A stretch of 64,000 nucleotides of DNA from Antedon mediterranea (lineage: Eukaryota; Echinodermata; Crinoidea; Comatulida; Antedonidae). Below, in pieces: positions 1 through 12,700 of this stretch. Under the pieces are notes generated by a model. The model made no database searches. It was not told the origin of the DNA and worked only from the letters and a program-made list of their open reading frames with translations. Numbering within the stretch: the first letter of the stretch is position 1; each line of letters begins with the position of its first letter. The stretch lies in contig NC_092673.1 of assembly GCF_964355755.1 (NCBI RefSeq), positions 1,865,001 to 1,929,000 on the forward strand. The letters are read 5' to 3'. A program made the position numbers and the translations under genes.

Positions 1-385
1 ATACATACATATACAATTGCACGTTCATATCATTTATCAACCAATCGAACAATACTAAAATGGCATCTCTGTATACATGCAAAGTTATAACATTTTAAGT
101 TTTGAAAAATGAATACAAAGATTATAAAATCACTTTTTCAAATTGAAAATTATTGTAGTAAAATATCTTATTTTATATTACTTTAAAATTGAGAAAATGT
201 TTTAAAGATGCATTTTGATTTAACATTTTTAAGATACGTGCGTCAAAAACCCTGTGCTTCTTATTATAACTATTCACACCCATAATATAGTTTGTAAGCG
301 CAAGAAATTCTTATTCAACAAATCAAATATATTCAAATTAATAATCTTTATCAGGTAAATAAAGACTATATATTTTAGTTTAATC

Positions 386-548
386 TAAAGCTCTGTCTAC
401 ACTTTCAAACTTTATGTAACAACAAAATGTGATGTGCCCATATATGGACATGATGATGTCATATGACATATTTAAGCATATCACTACCATATTTGGGCAC
501 ATCACACTTTTTTTGTCAATCTAGTTTGATAGTGTAGACAGAGCTTTA
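386..548. mobile_element. MITE family 1 (TAAAGCTCTGTCTACACT ends), copy 1
   Basis: The two ends are inverted copies of TAAAGCTCTGTCTACACT. Inside are words shared by all copies: cccatatatggacatgatga, tatcactaccatatttgggc and acatcac. The element is about 160 bp with no coding capacity, typical of a TA-targeting (Tc1/mariner-like) MITE. It lies downstream of the PDE gene. Confidence 0.8.
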
Positions 549-1249
549 GATAAGTTTTCCAAAGTTTTCTAGTGTAGACAAACTGCAGAAAACAATTTAG
601 CAAAAGTTTACTAGTTCAACTTTAGTCTGCAAGTTCAAGCAAACAAACAAACATTTGGTAAAGTTTTCTAGGTGACGTATAAAAGCTAATTTTAATTAAT
701 TTTACACTTTGACTAGGATTTGAACTCTGCATAAAATCATTAAACAAACAGCTACATCGTCACAATACATACTAAATACTCATATATTAATATATATACT
801 GTACTTGGTAGATAAAGGTGTAAGATAAAATATCAGCAAGGATCTATTATATATAATTAAAATCAATAAATAATATTAGTTTAGAGAATATATCTTTAAA
901 TCAGTTACACAGTTCCTATATACTGTATGTAAAGTTTATATCAGAAAGCACAAACACAATTAAATATATTCTACAGATATATACAATTTTAAACAATTAT
1001 GTAATTTGAATGTCCAATGTTACGATTTACTACACAATAAAAGATAAGAGCAGTTTAATATTCTTGAAAACAAAAGACTGATTTACACCATATACTAAGA
1101 GTGTAGTCAAATAGGTAATATAATACACTATATGCATAAAACCATACATGGTTATTTAAATAATACATCAACTTACAAAAACAGCTATTAGACTATAACT
1201 ACAATTTTATACATTTAGTAATAAATAACTTAAAGATGCCTTCTACTGC

Positions 1250-1495
1250 ATTGTTTAGTTAGTGACCACAATTGAATGGATTTCATTATACAATATATTT
1301 TTGGCCATTACCACAATTTAATGGCTTCAGCGATGTAATAGAACACATTTTACTGCGATTTTTCTGAGTTAGTGACCACATTTAAATGGCTTCAGCTATA
1401 CAATAGAACACTTTTTGAGTTAGTGACCACAATTGGATGGCTTCAGCTATACAATGGAACACATTTTACTGCGATTTTTCTGAGCTAAAGCTTCT
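1250..1495. repeat. Tandem copies of the terminal coding segment in the PDE 3' UTR
   Basis: The block around the stop codon is repeated downstream two to three times. The shared words are tactgcgatttttctgag, gttagtgaccaca and tggcttcagctatacaat. On the minus strand a copy at about 1325-1370 still reads [10 protein letters not shown] and then departs from the genuine end. The genuine last codons at 1447-1495 are themselves part of the array. Confidence 0.7.
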
Positions 1496-4400
1496 TTACA
1501 CTGACTGCTCATGCTCACTTTACCATGCCCGCTTCTTCCACTGTGCATGGTAACATTGCTCTCTTTTTTACTTGCTATGTCAGTTTGCTTAGTAGATTGT
1601 GGCATGTCCTCAGCTATATCTTCATCCTGGTTATTCTGAGAACTTTGAGCTACATCTTCCTCTTTTGTTCCTATCAGTACAAAAGAAAAACATTAATTAG
1701 TAGTGTTTAATAATGTACATATTGTAGGAACCCAGTAGGAAATCAAAGAAACTTTTTATATTCATTTTATGTAGTAGATAAAGATGTGACTTTAATGACA
1801 AGTGTGTGTAACTTTATGAGAATTTATTTTAATTGAAGAAACGCATTATGTTCTTGATAATTTGTTTTTCTACAATGTCCAATGACGATAGTAAAGCGTG
1901 GTTCTCACTAGAGACGAAATGCAAGTATGTACAATGCAGGAGAGTTGTATATATATAGCTGCAGTCGCATGCTAAAATTTGAGTGTTTACTGACCAACCA
2001 ACCAACCCTTCCGACCGCAAAGTGAGCAGTAGAGTCGTGTTGCACGCGACTAATAATAACATGGGACAGTTAATAATAACTAATAGTTAAAATCCATCAC
2101 TTGTGATTGGTCAAATCATTTATGTGTGCTTGCGTTGTACTAATGGTTTGCAAAGCCTAGCTGAGCTATTTGGATATCTAGATATTCAGCATTAATAACT
2201 ATAGTCTTGGTATCTGTGACATTAAGTAAACTGAACATTTTAGTCCACGCTATATATTTATCAACCATGATAAAGAATAAACATGAAATTAAATGTCGGT
2301 GCAATGTTAAATAAAATGATACTTCAGCTTTTGTAATTTTCAAGAGAGTCCATTTGCCGGGCCATAGCCATGTTCTGATCAACTCATGGCTTGGTTGTTG
2401 TAAATGCTAATGATATTTAATCAATGGGATAGATCAAGAGTGGTGATTACAGCCATGGTTTGAGTACAACTCTGATGATGTATGTTAGAAATTGTATGAA
2501 TGAACATTATTATGTTAAAATGAACGGTCAGTTGCAATTAATCAAATTATTCCCATTGCTATTTTTTGCGATCAATAAGTAAAAGTTGAATCAAATGATA
2601 GACTAAAGTGCTATTTTTTGTTTGTATAGGTTTTAAAAGTTTGTTTTCAGTCATTGAATATTATGGTACAGTGAAAACAGAGTTACAAAACCATATTCTA
2701 ATTGCTTTATTGTGATCAATAAAAGTTTAAAAAAATGAATAAACAAGTATGATGTGATTATTATTAAAAGGCGTTATATATGCATTTCTTGCTTAAGCAA
2801 TGATCATTACTTTTAACTACTAATCCTGTTTTAACAGATTTTGTAATTTTTGATGCAATAGCTTACCAATACCTGTATAAATATTATCCCTTTTAGCAAT
2901 AAAGCAAATTGTAAATGATGTTTTAGTACAGTTAATAATAAATGTTTAACAATGATATTTAAAAAAAATTAACCTCCAAATCGTGCAATTGTTTTTGTTA
3001 ATAGAACTTACACAATTGTTTGTTCAGATTCATGTGAAATGTGGTTTAACAGGATATTAGTCTGTAAAGTATGAGAAGTAAAGAAAATGTCAACAGACAG
3101 TAATCAAGTAGACACTAACACAATAACAAACCATCCTGCCATAAACAGACAAAAATGGAAACAAATTGTGGAAAGCGTAATGTCGGAAGAAGAAGAAATC
3201 AAGTACACCTTATAATTTGACCTAGTAAAATGGTGGCCTGATAATTTTGTCTTGAGTCTAGAATGTTCTTTTTCAGTTCATTGACTTGCAGGAATATGAT
3301 GTCTTAGCTCTGATTGACGCCGGGACAGCCTGCTTTGGGTTCTGTCGCCAGAATTGTTGGATCAAGCCTGTAGCCAAAATGGTTTGATCCAAGCTTGTAG
3401 CCAGAATGGTTGGATCCAAGCCTGTAGCCAGAATGGTTTGATCCAAGCCTGTAGCCAGAATAGTTGGATCCAAGCCCATAGCCAGAATTTTAAAGGGGGT
3501 TAATTTTTCAACAAAGGGTGCAAAACAGTCTTATAAGCTAGGCTAGGCTACTTAGGCCTAATTTATTATCACATTTGCTGCTGGTCTCTCAGGTAGAAAG
3601 AGCATGTGGACAAAAAAGGGGATTATTCAAACCCTTTGCTATGGATTTAGGATCAATCAATCTGAAAAAGAACCTATGGATGGGAATGTATTCAAGAATA
3701 CAGTACTTGGTCAAATATGGCAACACATAAAATAACACAAAATATTAACTACATCACATAAGGCAAACACTGGGCGTGGTATTTGTACATAACGTAAACT
3801 ACATCACAGACAACTACCTTTTCAAGCCTTACCCTCCACAGTTTCATCAGTTTGTACTTTAAGACTTTCATGCAAGTCTTGCCAACGCTGGCGATTATTT
3901 TGCAGCCCATCAAACATAGTCTTCAATGGACTCTTCATTTTAGCAAATGTCTAATGTTAAGAAACAACACAATCCAACACAAAAAAAGGGGTTAGTAAAC
4001 AACAAGTATAGATAGTATTTAAATATCATGCAAGTTTATAAAAACATTATAAAATAAACAAAAAAAGCATTTTATATAATTTTAACATTATCATCATAAA
4101 ATCATGCTAATATTGTTAGATAAAAGTTTACCAAAACTCTACACCAACATTTTCACTAGAGATTCCGACAAGAACTTGTATATATTTATTTATATTTCCT
4201 CTGGTCTAAGCATTCTCAAACACACTGAGAGTATATGTAGTACATTACAGGTTGGGCAAGATATAATTACCACACTAACAAATTATTTAAATACACTGTA
4301 TATAGAAATCTGTAAACATCAAAATTGTGATTAATAAAGTACATTTAAAAATATTGTTAGTTGCAAAACTTTGAAACGTATTAACAAATTTTTTAAAAAA

Positions 4401-7400
4401 CATTGTTAAAAGCAAAATTCCTGGAACTGGAGAGTTAGAGATTAACAAATATATAAAAAGGAAAAATCTCAAGCATAAAGAACAGTAAAGATACTTTAAT
4501 GATTTTATTTTGGCTAACCGTCACTAATAGCTTGCCAGTTTTTGCGGTTGTTCATGACACCGTCATACATTGGCTTTAGTCCTGGCCAAATCTCTGAAAA
4601 TGTCTACAGAATTTGAATATAACAATCACATGAATATTTCTAAAGAGAAATCATAAATATATTCTGCTCGTCGAGGGCTAAGCTACAACACGACGGATGT
4701 TTAATAATCACTAAGTACATGATCTGGCCTTCGGCTATAGTATTATACGAAATATCTCATTAAATATATTCTAAAAATAAGCTTTGAGAATTAGTTTTTT
4801 AAATTAATATACTGTATATGAAATAAGGTTGGAAAGAAAAACAAAGTAGAGTATATTCTAAAACAATTCAAATTATTATCAATTTCCGATTTGTTATAAT
4901 TTAATTTTTATTTCAGCAGAATTCAATTTTTAGTTTAGTATCAAATGTTTAAGACAAATCTGGATCTAAATCTTAAAAGGAAAAACAAATATTTTAGTTA
5001 CTAGATGCAAATTTATATATGTTGAAATTATAATTTGGTCTTGGTCACTTTCCCAATCAAATTTACTTGGTATAAATACAATAACTAAAGCTCTGTCTGC
5101 ATTATCAAACTTTATGTGACAAAAATATGTGATGTGCCCATCGACATGATGTATCGTATCACTACCATATTTGGGCACATCACTACCATATTTGGGCATA
5201 TCACTACCATATTTGGGCATATAACCACCATATTTGGTATAAATACAATAACATATTACCTTGTAAACAGGCATACAGATAGCATCAATGAATCCAACCT
5301 GCATCTTGGGAAGGTCGTCTTTCTTTTCTCTGTCCATCATGGCCTAAAAGAAAATAGTAATTTATAAAAAGCAAAAATGCTTCCAGACGTTGTTTGAGTT
5401 TGTGAAGATTATCATAACAAAATGTTTGTAGACGACGTCAGTAACCAAGTATAAACTTACTTAGTAATTGAGTGAGTGGCTGAAGACAGTGGAACCACTT
5501 TTATTATGGTTGTTAGTTTACCTGGTATAACCCAGTACAAACTTACAATTGGTTGTTGGTTTAACCCAGTACAAACTTACAATTGGTTGTTGGTTTAACC
5601 CAGTACAAACTTACAATTGGTTGTTGGTTTAACCCAGTACAAACTTACAATTGGTTGTTGGTTTAACCCAGTACAAACTTACAATTGGTTGTTGGTTTAA
5701 CACAGTACAAACTTACAATTGGTTGTTGGTTTAACCCAGTACAAACTTACAATTGGTTGTTGGTTTAACCCAGTACAAACTTACAATTGGTTGTTGGTTT
5801 AACCCAGTACAAACTTACAATTGGTTGTTGGTTTAACTGGTATAACCCAGTACAAACGTACAATTGGTTGTTGGTTTAACCCAGTACAAACTTACAATTG
5901 GTTGTTGGTTTAACCCAGTACAAACTTACAATTGGTTGTTTGTTTAACCCAGTACAAACTTACAATTGGTTGTTGGTTTAACCCAGTACAAACTTACAAT
6001 TGGTTGTTGGTTTAACTGGTTTAACCCAGTACAAACTTACAATTGGCTGTGTGTTTAACCCAGTACAAACTTACAATTGGTTGTTGGTTTAACCCAGTAC
6101 AAACTTACAATTGGTTGTTGGTTTAACCCAGTACAAACTTACAATTGGTTTTTGGTTTAACCCAGTACAAACTTACAATTTGTTGTTTGTTTAACCCAGT
6201 ACAAACTTACAATTTGTTGTTGGTTTACCCCAGTACAACACTTACAATTTGTTGTTGGTTTAACCCAGTACAACACTTACAATTGGTTGTTGGTTTAACC
6301 CAGTACAACACTTACAATTGGTTGTTGGTTTAACTGGTTTAACCCAGTACAAACTTACAATTGGTTGTTGGTTTAACTGGTTTAAGCCAGTACAAACTTA
6401 CAATTGGTTGTTGGTTTAACTGGTTTAACCCAGTACAAAATTGGTTGTTGGTTTAACTGGTTTAACCCAGTACAAACTTACAATTGGTTGTTGGTTTAAC
6501 TGGTACCCAGTACAAACTTACAATTGGTTGTTGGTTTAACTGGTTTTACCCAGTACAAACTTACAATTGGTTGTTGGTTTAACTGGTTTAACCCAGTACA
6601 AACTTACAATTGGTTGTTGGTTTAACTGGTCTCTTTCCATATCACCTTGTTCAAAGAACTCACTAGCAACCATTTCAGCAACACGTTGCTGTACTTCCCA
6701 TGGCTTAGTTATTGCAGATACGTCACATGCTGTCATCATCATAGCGCGTAAAAGGTCACGATTATCGTCATTTGTCCAGTCAGGGTTGCCACATTCCACC
6801 ATTTCAAAAAAGTTGTTACGTTTCCTGTACATATTAATACAACATACAATATAAGGCACCACAAACATATTTTAAATAACGCATGCTCTTTCGAAGTTGC
6901 ATGTTGTTTAATGTGAAAGGGGTTAAAGTTCATTTAATCAACATGGAAATAGCTGTTCTGAAATAGAAAATATTAGTTATTAACAGATTGCCTAGAAAGT
7001 TAACTTGTTCTTAGTTCAAAAAGTAATTCACCATGGAAATAGAATCTATCGAACGTGGCTGAAACAATCGGCTAATCGGATACACCGGTTTTAAAATCAC
7101 GTCCCCTACGGAAATCGTGCACCACTAGACTACGTATTCTCATATACAAAGATGTAAGACTTTCCACAAGAAATTATTCATATATTAATTTCATAAAAAC
7201 TATGCTATAACAAAAATATATTTTGTATTTTTTAAATATTTTAAGTTACTGTTTTTATACTACATAATATTTTTGAACAGATATACAGAGGCCATATTTA
7301 AGAGCCCTAGCCCTGTTGGCATAATTGCTCTCTAGCCAATCTATTATTATCTCAATGCCGATCAATTAATAACGCCAATGCTCTGAAGTAGACCTCATGA

Positions 7401-9724
7401 CTTAGTGTGTGAATAGCCATTTTAAGTTCTTGCGTATTATAAACCGTATGGTCAGTTTTATGTGAATATACTTGGCCTGAAGTTCCATTTATGCACTTAA
7501 AGGCCGACAATGTGTTGTTACATTGACAGATCCATTATCTTTATTAACCACTTAGAATTATTTCAAAGACCTACTACAGTATAAATTCAAACTTACTTGA
7601 AATAAAGAGCAAGATCTGTCGCTAGAATCGCTGATTCTAACATCTTCAACACAGACTGATAATCTTCTGCGGACAATGACTGGAAAATGTTGTTATTCTA
7701 GAAAATAATGTTTTCTTTAAAAATAATGTTTTTTTTTCAAAATAATGTCTATAATTTACATGGGCAGTAAATTTAACAGGATAAGGAAGGATAAAGGAGG
7801 AAAGCACCTGATAAGGGATCCACTTTGGGTTACAGGCTAATATATAAATAAGTAAAATGAGGGGGTGGGGGGGGGGGAAGGGGAGGAAAAAAATATATAT
7901 ACAGTATACAGTATGAAGCACATAAGTTGCTGAATCTGAACCGTCAATAACGGCTTAATGTTCTCAATAATATTAATAATAATATAATATACCAAAAGAA
8001 GACAGCAATATAATAAATATATCAATTCTGAACCTACTTCACTATTTAATATCATAATGCAATGATCAAAGTGATGATGCTCCATTACTGAGGTTGTGTA
8101 CAGGAGAGCAAGAGGTGATGCTGTCCTGTAACAAACAAACAACAAATCCTTTTTATTTTTTTATAATAGACACAATAAAAATTTTTAATCTGGAGCTACT
8201 ACAATTCTATCAATTTGCATAAATCAATAGCAGTGCAACATAGGTATAAGTTTTTTAAAGATGTATTATCCTCTAAAACAATGAAAAATGAAAAATAATA
8301 AATCAGACTTGTAATGGACATTTTGCAGTTTTAATAAAGCTATTTACTACTGTAGATTGAAAAGTAAAATCCTGCGACCTTCCGACATCAAAGTGTGTTG
8401 AACTCAATGTCATGCATATTAGATGCTTCAAGTATACCTAGCACTACCTTAATAATCTGAAATCCATTATGTAAAATGAAAAACACATTTGAAATGAGTG
8501 CCTGCTAATTGCTGACGGCAAGGTATAGAGTTTAATGTTGACATTCTAAAAGTAAATGGATTAAAAAGGCACAATTTGCATTTTGTACACAGTGGAAGAA
8601 TTGCAGTTGGTCAATTAGTCTTAACAATATTACTTAAATGTGTCCTTCGGTCAAATATAATTAAGTAATTCTAGTCATTTAGGCCACTACAGCCAAAATA
8701 TAAATGACACTACAAAAGTCACGTCACATCAAGACTTTAATAAGATAAATTATGGTATTATCATGTTTTGATGACTTCTCAGTAATTTAATTTGAATATG
8801 TGATGATTATTTTCTCTCTGTATTTTGTTATCTAGCATAGGCATACTGTTTCTTCTGTAATACTGCTGGTTTTCAATAAATGATAGGACCAAACTTGATT
8901 ATTTTCTCTCTGTATTTTGTTATCTAGCATAGGCCTACTGTTTCTTATGTAATACTTCTGGTTGTCAATAAATGATAGGACCAAACTTGATTATTTTCTC
9001 TCTGTATTTTGTTATCTAGCATAGGCCTAACTGTTTCTTATGTAATACTTCTGGTTGTCAATAAATGATAGGACCAAACTTGATTATTTTCTCTCTGTAT
9101 TTTGTTATCTAGCATAGGCATACTGTTTCTTCTGTAATACTGCTGGTTGTCAATAAATGATAGGACCAAACTTGATTATTTTCTTCATTTTAATGATACA
9201 GCATTAGACCCAGAAACATGCATGTTTACTAATAAACTGGTTTTTGATTATATTTAACTTTCATTCTGTTTTTGTGAAAGTGAAATCGGTATTTTTTTTC
9301 ATTTCTTTCAGATTTGAGAGAAAATACATCTTTAAGAATGAAATATTAAATAGAACCTTCTTCTTATATATACACATATGATTACAATTGACAAAAGGAC
9401 AAAAAAAGAAGCAAAAATAATCTTTAGCATGTGACATAAACCTGCCTAAATCAACACTACTACATACTTTTGTTGGAATGTGTTGTTGGTACCCCTGTGA
9501 TCCAGATCATGACACAAACAAGCAACTATCAGCACCATATGCTCTATATCAGAGAACACATGTTCCATGTCACCTGTCTGAAAAACAAAAAGTGATACTA
9601 TCTTTATAACTCCATATTTCTTAAGCAGTGTACACAAATAGACCTGTCAGTTCTGGTCTAAGGTGTGAAATTATACAATTATTTTTTTTTAAACACACAT
9701 TAAAACAATATTTCATATCATTTT

Positions 9725-9777
<53 letters not shown>

Positions 9778-12700
9778 TTAAAATATTAGAAGTAGAAATA
9801 AACAGTACATCATAACTAAAAATAGGATCGAGTGATATCAATAAATTAATCTTTAAATACCTCATTACGTGATCAGATGTTTGCATAATAAATCTTTATT
9901 ATTATTAATGTGTATTTACAAATCAAAATACCATGCTCAAATATAATTCACCTAATCCCCCTAATTTAGGCTAAATTCAGACAAAAGAGTTAATGGATAA
10001 TTCCATTGTTAATGCAATTTAAGTATATTAATCTCACTGCCCATTTATCCCCAAATTTCATACCAGACCCCAGAGACTATAATCAGCTATGTACGGTATT
10101 AATATAAAGAAATCTCTATATTATGATATATGTTATTAACTATCTTATATATCTATCCTATATTTTTATTATAATTTAATTTCACTAAAAGGCTCATTAA
10201 CATAACCAAGCGATAAAAATATATATTGATGGATATTGATGGATATTGATTGAAATTGTTAGGAATTGATGGGTATATAAGATCATAAATGTAAACACAT
10301 CAGGGAGTATTATTACATATACAGTAATAATAACACACTATAGAGAGTATTATTACCTTCAGCATACAGAACATAGTTTGAGCAACATTGAAGGCATGCC
10401 TCCAATTATGGTAGAGAACAGCCCTGTAGTTCTTGCGTACACTTAATAGCCAGCTACACATCACCTAAGGCAACAAGCAAAAGAATTTCAAATATAAATA
10501 ACCTGGTCATACTTAAATAACAACATAGCTGGCTGGCAGTCAATGTATAAAGCTAGTTTAGTCTTTTAAGTATGAAAATAATAATTAAGATAAAGTAAAA
10601 CATAATTCATTATTTATTTTTTTAAAGAAAGAAGAAAGAACCCATCCTTTGGGACGTCTCTATTCAGGTGACTGAGACAGTCTATAATTAGCACGTCACT
10701 GTGAAATCAAATGCAATATAAAATAAACTTACTTCTTTTGGAATGTGAAATTTGCCAAGGAAATCAAACTCCATCATCATACTCAAAGTCGCTTGTAATG
10801 TCTCCTCCTCTGTTAGCTGTAGATCATCAAATTCAAAGGAATATAGATGTAGATCCTGGCATGTATTTGGTACAGCACTCTAAAACACACAAGTTATTCC
10901 TGATTATGATGGTAATTTAAAAAAAAATTAAAATTGAAACGTTGAATCATGAATTCTCTCATTATTTTGTTAATAAGTTATTTTTTTTTAGTGGCGGATC
11001 CAGGATTTTGTCCATAAAATTGTCCCCTAAAAACATGAAAAATGAAGATTAATTTTTAAAAAAGGACTTTGAATAGGCCATTTCACAGTTTAAAAAAAGT
11101 TAATCCCTTACATTGAAAAAAGACAAAATAAATGGTTAAATTCATCCAAACACCCATTGACTTTCAGTCAATTTTACTATTTTTTGCTTTAAATTTCAGT
11201 TTTTCCTGTAAATAAATTTTATTTCTGATCCAAATTTTTGCTCAAAATGAAAAACTATTATGTGACCATAAAATGGCATATTCAACAAACACAATTTTCA
11301 GGGTGACAATATATCTATTTCACATTGCTTAAAAGCTTTCTCCCAATGTTTGCCATCCTTCATCATAAAATCAATAGCGATTTCCTAATGATAGGTTTGT
11401 GTGGTATGATTGATTGAATTCAACGGTGAGTTGAAGCCAACAATTCACCCTTAATCATATCGCAATCAGAAATATAACGACGACAACGACGTTACTCGAG
11501 GTGCTTCACGTTAATTGACAATCGATATGGAAATAAAGTAGAAAGCAATCAGCTTTAGTATGATTCTTTAAGTAATTAATACTGTCTAAAATCAATAGAA
11601 TGAGGTCAGGAATGAGCTGGAGATGCAACGAAAATAATTAAAACCAAACTCAGTTATACAACTACATTATTAACATTTTTATTTAAGGTATTACAAATTT
11701 AAAATTAAATTTCTTCAATAATTGACTTTACAATCGTGTGGTGGTTAAGCGAAACCAAAAATCATTTTATGCATGGATGAATAAATGAACGTGTATAGAA
11801 ATGATTTCTCTCTCAGTTGTGTGCTTATTCCAACGCTTATTAAAAAAGGTTTAAAACGAGACATACTGTATCAGGAAATGAAATATCCATATTTGATAAA
11901 TATTATGTTCAGAAGAAAATGGCAAAGTTGTATTTGGTGATCATCACAAAAGAAGCTGTATTCTCTTTCTTTTGTGATGATCACAAAATACAAATTTGCC
12001 ATTTTCTTCTAAATATAATAATATCAAATATAATGCTTAGAATTTAAAGATGTGTTTTGCCCCAAAAACATGAAAAATGTACTATAAAAGCCATTTTGCA
12101 GTTGTAAATAGTTCCGTAGAAAAAAAAAGTAATGGCTTCTACAAAAAACAAAATAAACAGTTAAATGTGAACAAAAAAACATTGTCTGACACTGACAGAC
12201 AATTTGTTCTTTAAATTACAGTTTTTTCAGGAAATTTTTTTGCAAATCAAATTTTTGATCAAAGTAAATAATTATTTTGTGACATTAAAATGGCATATTC
12301 AACAAAAAGACAATATATCTTTAACTTGACTCTTGAGGTCCTCGTGACAAGAGAAGATGCTTCAAAAGTATGTATTTCTGTGTATGAAGTATGAGTTTGA
12401 AACTTAAAACCTGACAAACCTGTAATCTGTTGATTTCATCGGGTTGTGCAGATGCATGGTATGAGAGCACCTCAATGGCAACCTTTTGTTTGGCCATCAG
12501 CAATGTCGCTTTCTCGTACATCTGAGTGTTGTGTATTCCAAGACCACAAAATATAGCAAATGTCTAACAATCAAAATTAAATAAATAAAATAATATACAA
12601 CAGATATGAAAGTAGTGGTTATCAAAAAGGTTATGTAATGTAAAGCTCTGTCTAAACTTTATGTGAAAAAAAGAAGAAATGCCTATATATGGACATGATG

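Noticed and set aside
6145-6333. Repetitive open frame on the plus strand
   Set aside because: It is only the minisatellite read in one frame; the repeat is not a multiple of 3 and the opposite strand carries the real exon edge.
5520-6632. Regular repeats resembling a CRISPR array
   Set aside because: Units are contiguous 34-bp copies without unique spacers, in a eukaryotic intron; it is a minisatellite.
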